Below, piece after piece: positions 36,421 through 46,712 of a DNA stretch of 64,000 bases. A program made the translations under genes and the position numbers. A model generated the notes under the pieces. That model did not search any database and was not told the origin of the DNA. It worked only from the letters and a program-made list of their open reading frames with translations. This DNA comes from Lutraria lutraria. Its lineage: Eukaryota; Mollusca; Bivalvia; Venerida; Mactridae. How positions within the stretch are numbered: the first letter of the stretch is position 1; every line of letters starts with the position of its first letter. The stretch is from contig OZ026834.1 in assembly GCA_964023205.1 (NCBI GenBank), positions 27,628,756-27,692,755 of the forward strand, given 5' to 3'.

Positions 36421-37372
36421 CATTTATTTTTGCATTAATATAGCTAATTATTGTTATGCTTTATTATGGAGTAATTATAACACAGTGAACTTTTTATTAC
36501 CTTCATTTAGTAACCGAGTTGGTTAATCAAATACTCATTCATTCTGCTTGATTGATTAATACGTACAGAAACATATAATGTTGAAGTTCATGCATTTATC
36601 AAAACAAACAAAAATAGGTATAAATATGCTACGAGTGATGCAGTTAAAAAACTTTATATGGGTGTATTAAAAAGAGAATGCAAATTCGTCACATTGCAGT
36701 GATATATTTTTTTCGTGTGACTGCTTAAAGGGTTATGTTCAGGCTAGTCGGATTCCCGATGTACTTTGTGACGTAATAGTACGTCCCAATCACGTAGTGT
36801 GAGGGGCAGGTAATCCAGGCTAGTATTCGGGCAGGCTCTGTTAAGCCAATACGGGCAACTAAAAAGTATTTTAGCATTCATAGTCCTTATGGATACACTC
36901 AGATACTATCTGTCCCTCGTTATATCTTTGCTATGTTGGACTACAGCTTAATTTAAAACAGTGTCAATGTATGTTCCTTGATAAGACATGTGATGGACAA
37001 GGTAATAAACTTTCTAAAAACGCTTATTTTACTGTAAATGTTACTTTTTTGCTGAGGTAATTTATAGGGGTTCTTAAAACAGCCACCAAATCGTTATTAT
37101 GGCTTCAGTGTTCATAAAAACACAGATGGTGAAGCAGATGTATCGTTATATGAGAGAGAATGTGACTGATAAATTACATTAAAATAACCAATTCTACAAT
37201 GGCATTCTTAAAGTAGATGCCTTCCTTTGAATTGGAACAAACGGTCAAAGTAAAGTGGATACTTGTAATGACGTCAATGCTTTGACACACATGACACTCG
37301 CGTCGCTTCAAGAAAGACATTTAAAATATCATATAAAATAACAGCCTGAAATTTCTTCCTTACACGTTTTAT

Positions 37373-37552
37373 ATACAGATCAACTTCTCCAGTATGGCCC
37401 TATATTGAGAAACGACATCTCTACAACAACAACGTGATGTTTTCCCACTGCACGATTTAACTAATAATGTAACCTCTCTTGAGCAACGACCTCTCAATAA
37501 CAACATATTTTTACACACAAAGGATGTTGCTTTGAAGAGGTGGCACTGTTTA
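37373..37552 (-). mobile_element. MITE family A, near full length, inverted
   Basis: ACAGATCAACTTCTCCAG at the left and GAAGAGGTGGCACTG at the right are the diverged TIRs; the middle contains ACTGCACGATTTAACTAATA and AACCTCTCTTGAGCAACGAC. A different repeat rich in TTCGCG follows (37595-37670). Confidence 0.7.
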
Positions 37553-38195
37553 CTAGTATAATTATAATATCCGGAAGCACGTACGTACTGTAAAATCAGA
37601 AATTTCCGCGAAGGATTAATTTTCGGTAATTTCGCGAGTAGAAGATTTTCGCGAAAATAAATGTTTGCTAAATACATGTATTACCTTACAAATCTAACAG
37701 CACCGGTTACATTCGCCAAATTGAAAGTAACAAGTCATCCTGGCCGCCATATTGGATTTTATCGATACGGATATGTTTTGTTCAAATCCTAATCGGGACA
37801 AGGCTAATTCAACAACGTATTGTACATGTACAAAACATGTTCACAACTAGGATTTATTCATGCTCTGAATCAGTTTTTTTATGGCTTAAAATGCCGCAAT
37901 TGTTGAATTACTTAATACAAATCCCAGGCGTAATCGTTAGATTTGGACATTGAAAATATATTGAAGACAATTGCAGGGAAATTAAGCAAAGGCACATTTC
38001 GATGAGGGAGTCTACTTTGGCCCCTCTAAATTATGAAAATACATGATAAGCATAATCCACGCAAGTCATGTCACTGTGGATAAATCATACTGACAATTAA
38101 AATGTGTCTATAAAGCTGTACGAATCGTCGAGTAGGGATACATACGGAATACCGTTAGGGCCATCGCATATTTGTGGGTAGGTTTGAAACGCGAT

Positions 38196-38338
38196 ACTCG
38201 ACAGTACGATAATGAAAACACGAAATCAAGACAGTACGACAACGATAATGCGACAGTATGATAACGATAATACGACAGTGCGATAACGAAAATGCGACCG
38301 TACGAAAATGCGACAGTACGACAGTGAAAACGCGATAG
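38196..38338 (+). repeat. ~22-bp minisatellite CGACAGTACGATAACGAAAA upstream of the single-exon gene
   Basis: About six irregular units, such as GCGACAGTATGATAACGATA, ACGACAGTGCGATAACGAAA and a shortened GCGACCGTACGAAAAT. CpG-rich against AT-rich surroundings. It ends about 250 bp before the proposed start codon. Confidence 0.75.
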
Positions 38339-38519
38339 GCCTATAGGCCTATATCCAAATTTTCAACTAGATCTATATTAAATTTTGATAGTTAGTAATA
38401 TAGGCTACATTTTAGGACATTTCATATAGATCTACAAGTATTTATAATAGTATGATTTATTATTCATTAATGATTTATAAACATGAAAATAGAAAACTAT
38501 TGAAAGTTCATGTCGATTT

Positions 38520-38590
38520 ATCAATCTGCGCATGCAGTTGTTCGTGCAGAAGGGAAAATGACGTCACAGACGTCGTCCGCAAAAAACAAG
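38520..38590 (+). promoter_or_regulatory. Probable core promoter / 5' UTR motifs of the single-exon gene
   Basis: CTGCGCATGCAG near 38525 closely matches the NRF1 palindrome, and TGACGTCA at 38559-38566 is a perfect CRE (CREB/ATF site). CpG is locally enriched (GACGTCGTCCGC) in otherwise AT-rich DNA, just before AAGATGGCG at 38588. The combination is typical of TATA-less animal promoters. It argues that translation starts at 38591. Motif matching is by eye. Confidence 0.45.
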
Positions 38591-39862
38591 ATGGCGGATA
38601 TAAATTGCTGTACGTCAAGATCTATAGCGAGTAAAACGGGCATGTCGACGGACCTTGCGAACAAAATTGTTGACCTGAGAAAGAAAAAGGGTAAAATAGA
38701 AAAGTTTTCTGACTTGTGGAATATAAATGAAATGAATCGACAGGCAATGCACGAACTTACAAAGCATTTTGTGATCAAGAAATTCGAATTTCCTGATAGG
38801 ATCAATAAAAGCAACAACTCCACTAAACAACAGAAACCAAAAAAGCGGAAAACTAGTTCTAGAACGGGAAAAGGACCAAAAAATGGAAGATTTCTTGAGC
38901 AAATACCTTTGCTGAATACGTCGTCAGAATCATACAATGAAAGTGATCGCTTGACCTTTTTCACGCCACGTGTTGTGGAGTCGTCACCATCAGGAGATAA
39001 GATATTAGCGATGTATGAAGTTACACCATCTAAGAAATTAGCATCTAATGAAACATTGACCTCGTCTAAGTTATCTACAAAAAATAATGCACCAAGTACT
39101 TCTCGGTTCAGTGTTAACTCGAGCAAGAATTTATCACCAACAAAAGAGAGATCGATAAGAAATTGGTTGAAAAATTCGAACCTTCATCAAAGTTGGACGA
39201 AGAAAAATACCCAACCATCTTCAGAAAGACGAAGCCGATCGCAAATATGTAAAAAACCTAAAGCTAAACGTAATGCACCATCCAAAGCCTTAGTTAACGA
39301 TGGCGCCCATCTGGATAAAAGCAACCAAGGAAGAGGTAGGATAATTTCTAAAACAAAGACAGTCACCATATCAAATAATTCATCTCCAAACCGCACACGA
39401 CGCTGTGAGTATGGTCATCGTTATTCACAACAGCCATGGTGTTTGAGTAAGCAGGATGATGTCAGCATGAAAGAAACACTAGTTCATAAACCAGTTCAGG
39501 ATCGTCATCGGCGCGAGAAGTTCAAAAGAGGGCAACGGAGCCGGTCACAGTCTGCTGGTTCCCGCGAAATTTTGGTAATGTCACCTGCTGCCCAAGAGAG
39601 TTTTGAGAACCAAGAGTATGACAATTCGTTATCCCAACACTTTGCTAATACTTCCGCTTTCTGTAATGAAATGGACCAATGCCGACAACATTCTGCTAGT
39701 CCAAATAATGACGCATTGCATGGAAGATATGGAAATCAGCATTCACCTAAGAACTACGGCTACACAAATCACCATGTCAACCAATACAGAAGGTCAGAAG
39801 GTCACCATAGACCACGTCATCATGACAGAAGAAATGTTGCTATGGAGTGTATCATTTTATAG
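38591..39862 (+). CDS. Single-exon gene: basic, low-complexity protein with N-terminal helix-hairpin-helix-like segment
   Basis: Unrecognised gene with an open frame of 423 codons from the chosen ATG, which sits in a strong context (AAGATGGCG). In-frame ATGs at 38510 and 38558 would give 450 or 434 residues, but that stretch carries promoter-like motifs. Near the start, GMSTDLANKIVDLRKKKG then KIEKFSDLWNINEMNRQ resembles the paired helix-hairpin-helix of ComEA-type DNA-binding domains (LA..IV..R...G....DL..I). The rest is Ser/Lys/Arg-rich and probably disordered, with a likely nuclear-localisation cluster (KPKKRKTSS), and it ends in a His/Arg-rich tail (HHRPRHHDRR). This suggests a nuclear nucleic-acid-binding protein, which is inference. 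Codon use is not repeat-like and the frame is by far the longest intact one in the window. Absence of introns could mean a retrogene or a lineage-specific gene. Confidence 0.7.
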   Translation: MADINCCTSRSIASKTGMSTDLANKIVDLRKKKGKIEKFSDLWNINEMNRQAMHELTKHFVIKKFEFPDRINKSNNSTKQQKPKKRKTSSRTGKGPKNGRFLEQIPLLNTSSESYNESDRLTFFTPRVVESSPSGDKILAMYEVTPSKKLASNETLTSSKLSTKNNAPSTSRFSVNSSKNLSPTKERSIRNWLKNSNLHQSWTKKNTQPSSERRSRSQICKKPKAKRNAPSKALVNDGAHLDKSNQGRGRIISKTKTVTISNNSSPNRTRRCEYGHRYSQQPWCLSKQDDVSMKETLVHKPVQDRHRREKFKRGQRSRSQSAGSREILVMSPAAQESFENQEYDNSLSQHFANTSAFCNEMDQCRQHSASPNNDALHGRYGNQHSPKNYGYTNHHVNQYRRSEGHHRPRHHDRRNVAMECIIL

Positions 39863-40341
39863 CGAATGGATTTCTTTATATATCACATTTGAAAACATCT
39901 GCTATATGCTGGAAATGCGAACTCTGCGAAAACTATATTGTATGTCAAAATGCGCACAACATAAATATGTAGTGTCAGCTTCAACTGTTTGTTGAATGGT
40001 GTCAACAACTAAGTATATTTAGGCTTGGAAATAATTCGGACAAAAAAATAAAATAAGACATTATTATTCAACTGGAAGTAAACGTTTCATTTAGAGTATT
40101 AAATGAAGCGATCTTGAACAGCCGTGTAATCTTTTTTAATGTATGAAGCATTGTGTGGTTTTTATTGGCGTTTCAAATAATCTATTGCTGAAATTTGTTG
40201 AACTGAAATATACATTTACTAAGATACACGTACATATATTTATATCTTATATTTTCGTGACTTGTTATTTATGCTGTATTGGCAACATTAAATTAGATCA
40301 TATTTGATTCGGTGTTACACATATTTATTTGTAATATATGT

Positions 40342-40522
40342 ACAGTGCAACCTCTCCTAAGCAACACCCTTTGGGAGTAGCAAAATTATGTTGTTGTTGA
40401 GAGGCTGTTGCTCTATAATGGTTAAATTGATATTTAAATCATGCAGTGAGAAAACCTCATGTTATTGTTGAAGGGAGGTTGTTGCTCAAGAGAGGGCCGC
40501 TCTGGAGAGGTTGTTCTGTAAA
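40342..40522 (+). mobile_element. MITE family A (TIR CAGTGCAACCTCTCC), most complete copy
   Basis: Starts TA-CAGTGCAACCTCTCC and ends GGAGAGGTTGTTCTG-TA, so TIRs of about 17 bp are bounded by TA, the target duplication of Tc1/mariner-type elements. The interior repeats GTTGTTGCTC-like phrases (TGTTGTTGTTGAGAGGCTG, GGGAGGTTGTTGCTC). About 180 bp with no coding. Reference copy for the family in this window. Confidence 0.75.
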
Positions 40523-40654
40523 AGGTGGTCAACTGCGTTGAGTTTATGATGCGGAGACAGTTACCCAATCAATGGACATGTAAGATGTCAAGTTATCTCA
40601 GATCTGGAAAACAGTGAATAAGTTGCGATTACGCATGTTTTTATTTAGTTTAAT

Positions 40655-40892
40655 GCCGTATTTTCAACAATTTTTCAGTACATACGGCCGATTCACCTGA
40701 CCAGTTCCCGGACTGTATTCTAACCAGTACTAACTTACCCATCTACAAAGAACTGGCAACTTCCCCACATGTGGAGGAAAATTGACATTTTTGTTTAATT
40801 TTCATGGAAGGGTATGACTTGCCGCGACCGGGAATCGAACCAGGATATCCGCGTTATAAATCCGGCGTACAAACCACTGGACCACGGCCACA
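40655..40892 (-). mobile_element. tRNA-derived SINE, family 1, best-preserved copy
   Basis: Read on the minus strand: TGGCCGTGGTCCAGTGG (A box), then GGTTCGATTCCC (B box) and CGGTCGCGGCA. The body has TACTGGTTAGAATACAGTCC and the tail ends ATACGGCATTAAAC. Promoter boxes are close to consensus, so this is the copy most likely to have been recently active. It is not a functional tRNA gene because it runs on into the SINE body. Confidence 0.8.
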
Positions 40893-41225
40893 TATTCGCA
40901 TGCATGTTTTCGCAACATTTTACATCCCGCCATTTCCAATAAATTATTACGAATTGAACCTAGTTTTCTCACAGAACGTGTTCAGAAAAAAAAGAAAATA
41001 TTTTTTGTCACGTTACTCTTAACATGGCATTTCTAGCATCATTAAAGCCATGTTATAGACATACTCGTACATGTATTTTAGCTTAAAATGCAGTTTTAAA
41101 TCTTAAAAATCTAGCTATTGCTTGTCTTAAGTTATTGGTTGTTTTGGGGAACTATTGTCACCAATAAAAAAGTAGGTAAATGTCTTAAACATTGTTATAA
41201 TTTTATAAGTATACAACTTCCTATC

Positions 41226-41466
41226 TTAGGCCATCCGTAAAAAATTGTATGTGGTAACGCAACTTATTCCTGCACTATAAAAGGCCCCTACTCAGGCAGT
41301 TTTTTTCACCTCTCGAATGAATTTCTTTTTCAATAAAATATAGCATTCTGACATGCATTTTGGGTATAAAAAAAATAAAAAAAATTCCTACCTGCGTACC
41401 CACTAAAAAAAATATCTGGGTAGGATTACAGCTATCAAACATTTTTTTAAGGATGGCCTTAGCTGA
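41226..41466. mobile_element. MITE-like repeat with TTAGGCCATCC ends
   Basis: TTAGGCCATCCGTAAAAAAT at the left and TTTTTTTAAGGATGGCCTTA at the right are inverted. The interior has A-rich tracts and CCTACCTGCGTACCCAC. A related left half is at 19180-19290 (TAGGCCATCCTTAAAATGTT ... GGTAGGTAGGATTTTTTT), and GGGTCGGTAGGTAGG plus a T25 run at 22567-22606 looks like another remnant. Confidence 0.6.
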
Positions 41467-42721
41467 ATTATGTCTTTGAATCAAATAAATACTATTATGA
41501 TATCGTATTCCATCAGAATTAGCCTAAACGGGTGACAACTACTATAGCATCAATTATTCTTGTTTCAACAATGAAAAAAGGAATGAACTCTATAAACTAC
41601 GCTCAATGTCGATTTCAGATGTATATATCATTATTGATAAAAGCCGTGCCCGGAAAAAATGTGGGTGGACTGGCTACTGGGATATCTCATTACTGACAAC
41701 TTAATAACTGGAACCAGTCAACTAGATCACAGTACTCACCTTACCGGTGTACCGGTACGGCTTAGTAATACCGTGTAAATTTTAACCACTCCCTGACGTT
41801 TGAATGGGACTAAAGAGTTACGAGTTGTTGCACTAGACAAGAGTCCTGAGAGTACCGAAGGTATTGACGGAAGGTGATTTTCAATACATCTGGTTGTAAG
41901 AATAATTAATAAACAAAGATTTTTTATTTCTTTTTTTTTTTCAAATAAAATCAAATTTCATTTATTCGTTAATTAGACTGCCATTTTTATCCCTGCGACT
42001 TTAGTTGCGTGATTTAAATCAAAGCACTGATTGCACTGTCAGAAGCGAAGTTTAAATGTGTTTGACAAAGCCATCGCTAAAAAGTTAAAGGCCTGTATTA
42101 TCATCAATAATATTAATAAGCATTTGAAGGAAAAGTGTATAATGTTTTGACACAATGTACGAGTACATCATTAGGCCAATGAACCACAATTACCAAGGAA
42201 AAGCTACACCTTTTGACTGCTTGCCTGGAAGAAATATTTCTATTCCTAATGCTATACGTCATAACATACAGTGGCAAATTTCAAGTTACTGCACATTTTG
42301 AAAACCCAAACAAATTCAGTACCTTCAGCGCTTTGATCTTTATACTGTTACTATGTAATATGTATTCTAAACCATCTGTCCATTGTGTATTGTATACAAC
42401 AAGTGGGACTATTTTCTGTGATGTTATTAGGTCGACGCACGCCTTTTTCAACTCGGTGACATAAGAAGGAGATTTCTGAGGAATTCACCCTCCAAAAGAA
42501 TACCCTTAGTAATCAAATGACAGTACACGATGAAAATGATTATGGTTTAGTTAGTTTTAAATATTTTCATATAACATTACATAGAATAAGTATTTTACAA
42601 TTTCAACAAAAGGGGTCGTGTCACAAGTTATAAAAACTTAGTTACGACTCTTCCCGAAAATATGACCTTTATTCACAGTGGTGTCCTTCATTCGGAGATG
42701 GTCGCTTACACATGTTTGACT

Positions 42722-42828
42722 GTACAATGCAACCTCTCCAAAGCAACACCCCTTGGGAGTAGCAAACATATGTTGTTGTAGGGAGGCTGTTGCTCAGGAG
42801 AGGGCAGCCCTGGAAAAGTTGTACTGTA
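42722..42828 (+). mobile_element. MITE family A, internally deleted
   Basis: GTACAATGCAACCTCTCC at the start and AAAAGTTGTACTGTA at the end, with the central third missing (about 107 bp). Confidence 0.7.
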
Positions 42829-43870
42829 TTTCTTATTGACATTAAACGTTCCTCTTGTTCATAAACACGTTTGTTTTTCATTCATATACTCTCAGAATTT
42901 TTCCCTCAGTTAGACCGTGTCCTGTCATTATCACAGGAGCGGAAAATATGAAAAGGTCCTGATGACGGTAACTTATGTTTACCGTTAATGGGAGCAGCAT
43001 GGTGTCTATAATTACGAAGGTATGAAAAGCCTCTCCCACGACTTTCATTGAGAGCAACCCATGCCAATAATCCATGAATCATGTTTAAAGGCATATTCCA
43101 ATATCAGGCTAACCATCCCATCCCATCAGGCTTGGCGACGCAAAATGCTTTCCGTAAATAGTCACAGTAAATGAAATTAAGTGTATAAGGGTATTGGAAC
43201 GTGGCTAAGCACATAAATTACAGTTTTTCTAACTACTTGTACATGCCTATGATAAGTGAATGACATCCATTCATTCATTAAATTGTTCCACAGAGCTGGT
43301 CTAAGGTAAACATCTTGCGAGTGATGTATTGGGAAACAACTATGAGCCAGATTCTTTGACAAACGATTACGCGGGAGTGATTCACTTTCACCCGCGATGT
43401 GTTCAAATTGTGCATTGTTGGTTTCAGAAAGTTGTAATTGTAACGGATTGGAAATTGTAATGGGCACATTAACTTTGTGGTTATAGATAATTAAAAGATA
43501 TGACTATTTCTTTTTCTAAACATACGGACAACTTGCAACACAGCATGAGATAGTAACCATTAGCAACGCATGTAAAAAATATTTGGAAGGTGGCGGGACG
43601 ATGATTAACGGCTATTAATCAGTGCTTATAGAGTTTCCTTTTGAATTAATGCATTTTTCTTAGAAAAATCATGAATTTGATAAAACTTTACAAACTATGC
43701 CTTTCTCAAAAAATAGAAGTCATGTAAAAAAGAAAGTATGATACAATTCAAGACTTCGACATGAGTGGAAGTAAACATCTTTATGATATAGCGGAGAGTT
43801 TCACCATTCAAATATAGATTCACACTAGAACACAATTTATGCCACGTAAATTTGTAATCAGTGCAACGAC

Positions 43871-44216
43871 AAACATTTACACAATCGTAACTACTCGGGC
43901 ATTTCCGGTCATTCCCGTCACTGAGAATGTATTAAGTGTAGTTATGTGGATTCCGGTACCGGCCAATTGCTACTTTTTTCCCCATTAGTCGCTAGTTTTC
44001 AAGAATTATTCTTAGAATGGCTGACTTTCAAACGTGTTTATCGTGATAGGCATTAAAGTTCCCATTGAAAGAGAAAAAGACTGATGCGCTACGATGTGTT
44101 CCAAATTTCCAATGGCAGGGTCAGCCATGATGGAAAGTAGTCTGTGACAACAGCCTGCCTTTTTAGCCAATGTCCTAGGCGTTTTCTTTTGCCAAACGCC
44201 GAGGGGTTCCGATTGA
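43871..44216 (+). repeat. ~350-bp dispersed repeat (GATGGAAAGTAG / CCGAGGGGTTCCGATTG)
   Basis: ATCGTAACTACTCGGGCATT, TCTTAGAATGGCTGACTTTC, GGGTCAGCCATGATGGAAAG, CGCCGAGGGGTTCCGATTGA. Related copies: 48871-49243 (minus), 60270-60545 and a 3' part at 33289-33412. No coding frame is shared between copies. Confidence 0.65.
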
Positions 44217-44219
44217 TAT

Positions 44220-46165
44220 TAATATAGTGATTTTTAAGCGTCACATTAATACCGCAGCTTGTTTTAACTTAAAATGTGTGACACATTGCATGTTTAAATA
44301 ATCAATTGTAAGTATTTCTGTGCATTGAATTGACAATAACCGATCGATTATTCACGAACATATATTCACGAATAAAAATAATGACCGTGTGATAAATTAC
44401 ACATTTACCCGTTCGAACGTCGTTTTTAGCTTTCATACGCCTACAAGACTTTTAAATCGATTTATATTATAATTCATTAAGAAAGTAAATCATAATTATA
44501 TATTACATGTAATTAATTTCACTTATGGTGAATTGTCGGTCACCTAATTACATCCTAGCTGGATAGATATGTTAAATTAATGAGCTATTTGCCCTAGTTG
44601 TTACAGCCATTTTGTTTTGTGACATCACTTAAGAAACCAGTACAGTCTATAAAATATTTAAATGTGGTGATAAAGCATAATTTACAACAGCAAGATTTCG
44701 TTTATCAGCAAACTTGATTTTCCGATATGTGCCACGAGTATATCACTGCGAGGACATTTTGAATTTCTATTTTGTATCAATGGGATTTTTTAATATCAAC
44801 TAATGATACAAGTCAAGTCAAGTCATTCACTCATTTCATTATACATGCATGAATGAGGTAGATAATTAACATTGAGGCTCATTGGCATTGATGTAAAATG
44901 ATCATACTAACATGCAGAAAATATATATACATGCATAATACTCTTCTCCTGTCCTTTGACCACGATTCAAATGTACAAACATGTAATTCTCAAATACATA
45001 AATGCCAGATATTGCTTTGTTTTACAAAGATTTGTTCTCTACGCAAGCGCAGCTCGAGTCAGCTCATATTATGATAGTCTGATTTAAAACGGACATCGCG
45101 AATGCACCAAATCATGGACAATTTGTTTTGGAATGGTCGATGAAGCTAGGTCAGTAACCCTTCCTGTGACCTTCACAGATCTAAACTACATAAAACAACA
45201 AAACTCTGTATAACTTAATATATAGTATAATTGTAATGAGCACTTGGGCAAGCTTACTCTTGTTACATCATCATACATTACATAAATTCACATATCAACA
45301 TAATCTCCCACATTTGTACATACAATAATGTCATATAATACATAATTATCAACAGTATGCATATAATATATAGCACAGAAACACGTCGCTTTCCCGAACT
45401 TTCTAAAATAAAATTTATACTGGTAATCTCAAATGCCCTAAGCTGAATGACCACAAAACGTACAATCCCTGCGCACGACAACTCGTGCGTCATGGTTACC
45501 CGACATAACAACTCCTGATTGGTGCAATCGCAAGATCTTAACCAATCACAGGAAAGCATTTCCCGTCTAATGCGCTTCGCTTAACCGACGGGAAATAAAT
45601 TTTCTATAGCCATTCATTTTCTACCAAGACAAGTCCAAACAAATTGATATCTAAGTCCGTTATCTTATAACTGTCCTGTCTGTCTATGTTTAGAATCCTT
45701 TAAAGAGATGTGGGCGTACAAAAAGCTGACATGTGGTTCTATTCTCTCGACGATGTTTTATTTCGACTTTCCTTATCTTGTCCATTGTTACGACAATGCA
45801 ACACGATTTATGGCATTGCTATTACAATCAAACTAACATTTATTGCTCAATATTTCCACAAACTATATACGTTTCAAGCTCCTAGCTGATCACGACTCAA
45901 TTTGACCATATACTCATAAAGTTTCGTAATGTGACGCACGCGTCATTGGCACAGAGACGCTTGTCACGATTTCCATTTGCTGTCAAATTACTTTAAATGG
46001 AGACAATTATATTATTTGACCATATTTTCGTGTTTTTCAGCAAAAATCGTCTGTTCAGTGGCTTATTGTCATTATGAGATCATTACAGTACATAATTTAC
46101 AATTACATTGTACATATATTTTGCAATTAATGAATGTCTAAAATTTATTACAAATTTAGACGACG
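44220..46165. other. AT-rich intergenic DNA, nothing recognised
   Basis: No homology to other parts of the window that I can see, no long open frame, no splice-linked protein-like segments. Confidence 0.5.
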
Positions 46166-46169
46166 TATG

Positions 46170-46377
46170 AATACTGTGGAATCATTAATTTTCGTTGGGG
46201 ATTTAATTTCGTGGATTTCGTGGGTCGGCTCATCGACGAAATCAAATCCCCACGAATTTAAATGCAGAGATGAGGCATTTCTTTTCAAAAATCAAAATCC
46301 ATGAATTTATGCCCCCACGAAATGGCCATTTTAGTAAAAAAATGAACCCAACGAAAATAAATGAAAATACAGTACCT
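46170..46377 (-). mobile_element. MITE family B (TIR CTGTGGAATCATT), inverted copy
   Basis: TA-CTGTGGAATCATTAATTT ... AAATGAAAATACAG-TA. Contains an internal hairpin (GGGGATTTAATTTCGTGG against CACGAAATCAAATCCCC). About 205 bp with no coding; TA borders point to a Tc1/mariner-type mover. Confidence 0.75.
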
Positions 46378-46712
46378 GAATGTTGTTGCTGAGAGGTTGT
46401 TGCTCTAGTGAGGTTAAATTGATACTGTATTTTCATTGGGCTCAATTTTCGTGGTTTTTACTAAAATGGCTAGTTCGTGGGGACATAAATTCGTGGATTT
46501 CTTATTTCTGAAAAAAAAAGCCTTACCTCTGCATTTAAATTCGTGGGGATTTGATTTCGATGATGAGTAGACCCACGAAATCCACGAAATTAAATCCCCA
46601 ACGGAAATTAATGATTCCACAGTAGTTAAATCACACAGTTGGAAAATTATGCTGTTATTGAAGGGAAGTAGTTGTCCAAGAGAAGGCCCCTCTGGAGAGG
46701 TTGCACTGTACA
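46378..46712 (+). mobile_element. MITE family A, interrupted by MITE family B
   Basis: 46378-46420 (TGTTGTTGCTGAGAGGTTGT...) and 46628-46712 (GCTGTTATTGAAGGGAAG ... GGAGAGGTTGCACTGTA) are two parts of one family A element. The left TIR is lost next to the family B copy at 46170-46377. Confidence 0.75.
46421..46627 (+). mobile_element. MITE family B, forward copy inserted in a family A MITE
   Basis: TACTGTATTTTCATTGGGCT ... AATGATTCCACAGTA. The host sequence before it (GAGGTTAAATTGA) and after it (GTTAAATCACACAG) is the family A interior, which reads through intact in the copy at 40342. The insertion therefore hit a TA inside that element. Confidence 0.8.

Noticed and set aside
38521..39126. 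201-codon minus-strand frame opposite the single-exon gene
   Set aside because: A shadow of the sense frame; sense composition and start context are far more gene-like.
40804..41022. Frame with PRPGIEPGYPRYKSGVQTT
   Set aside because: Classic translation of a SINE tRNA head read in antisense; not a protein.
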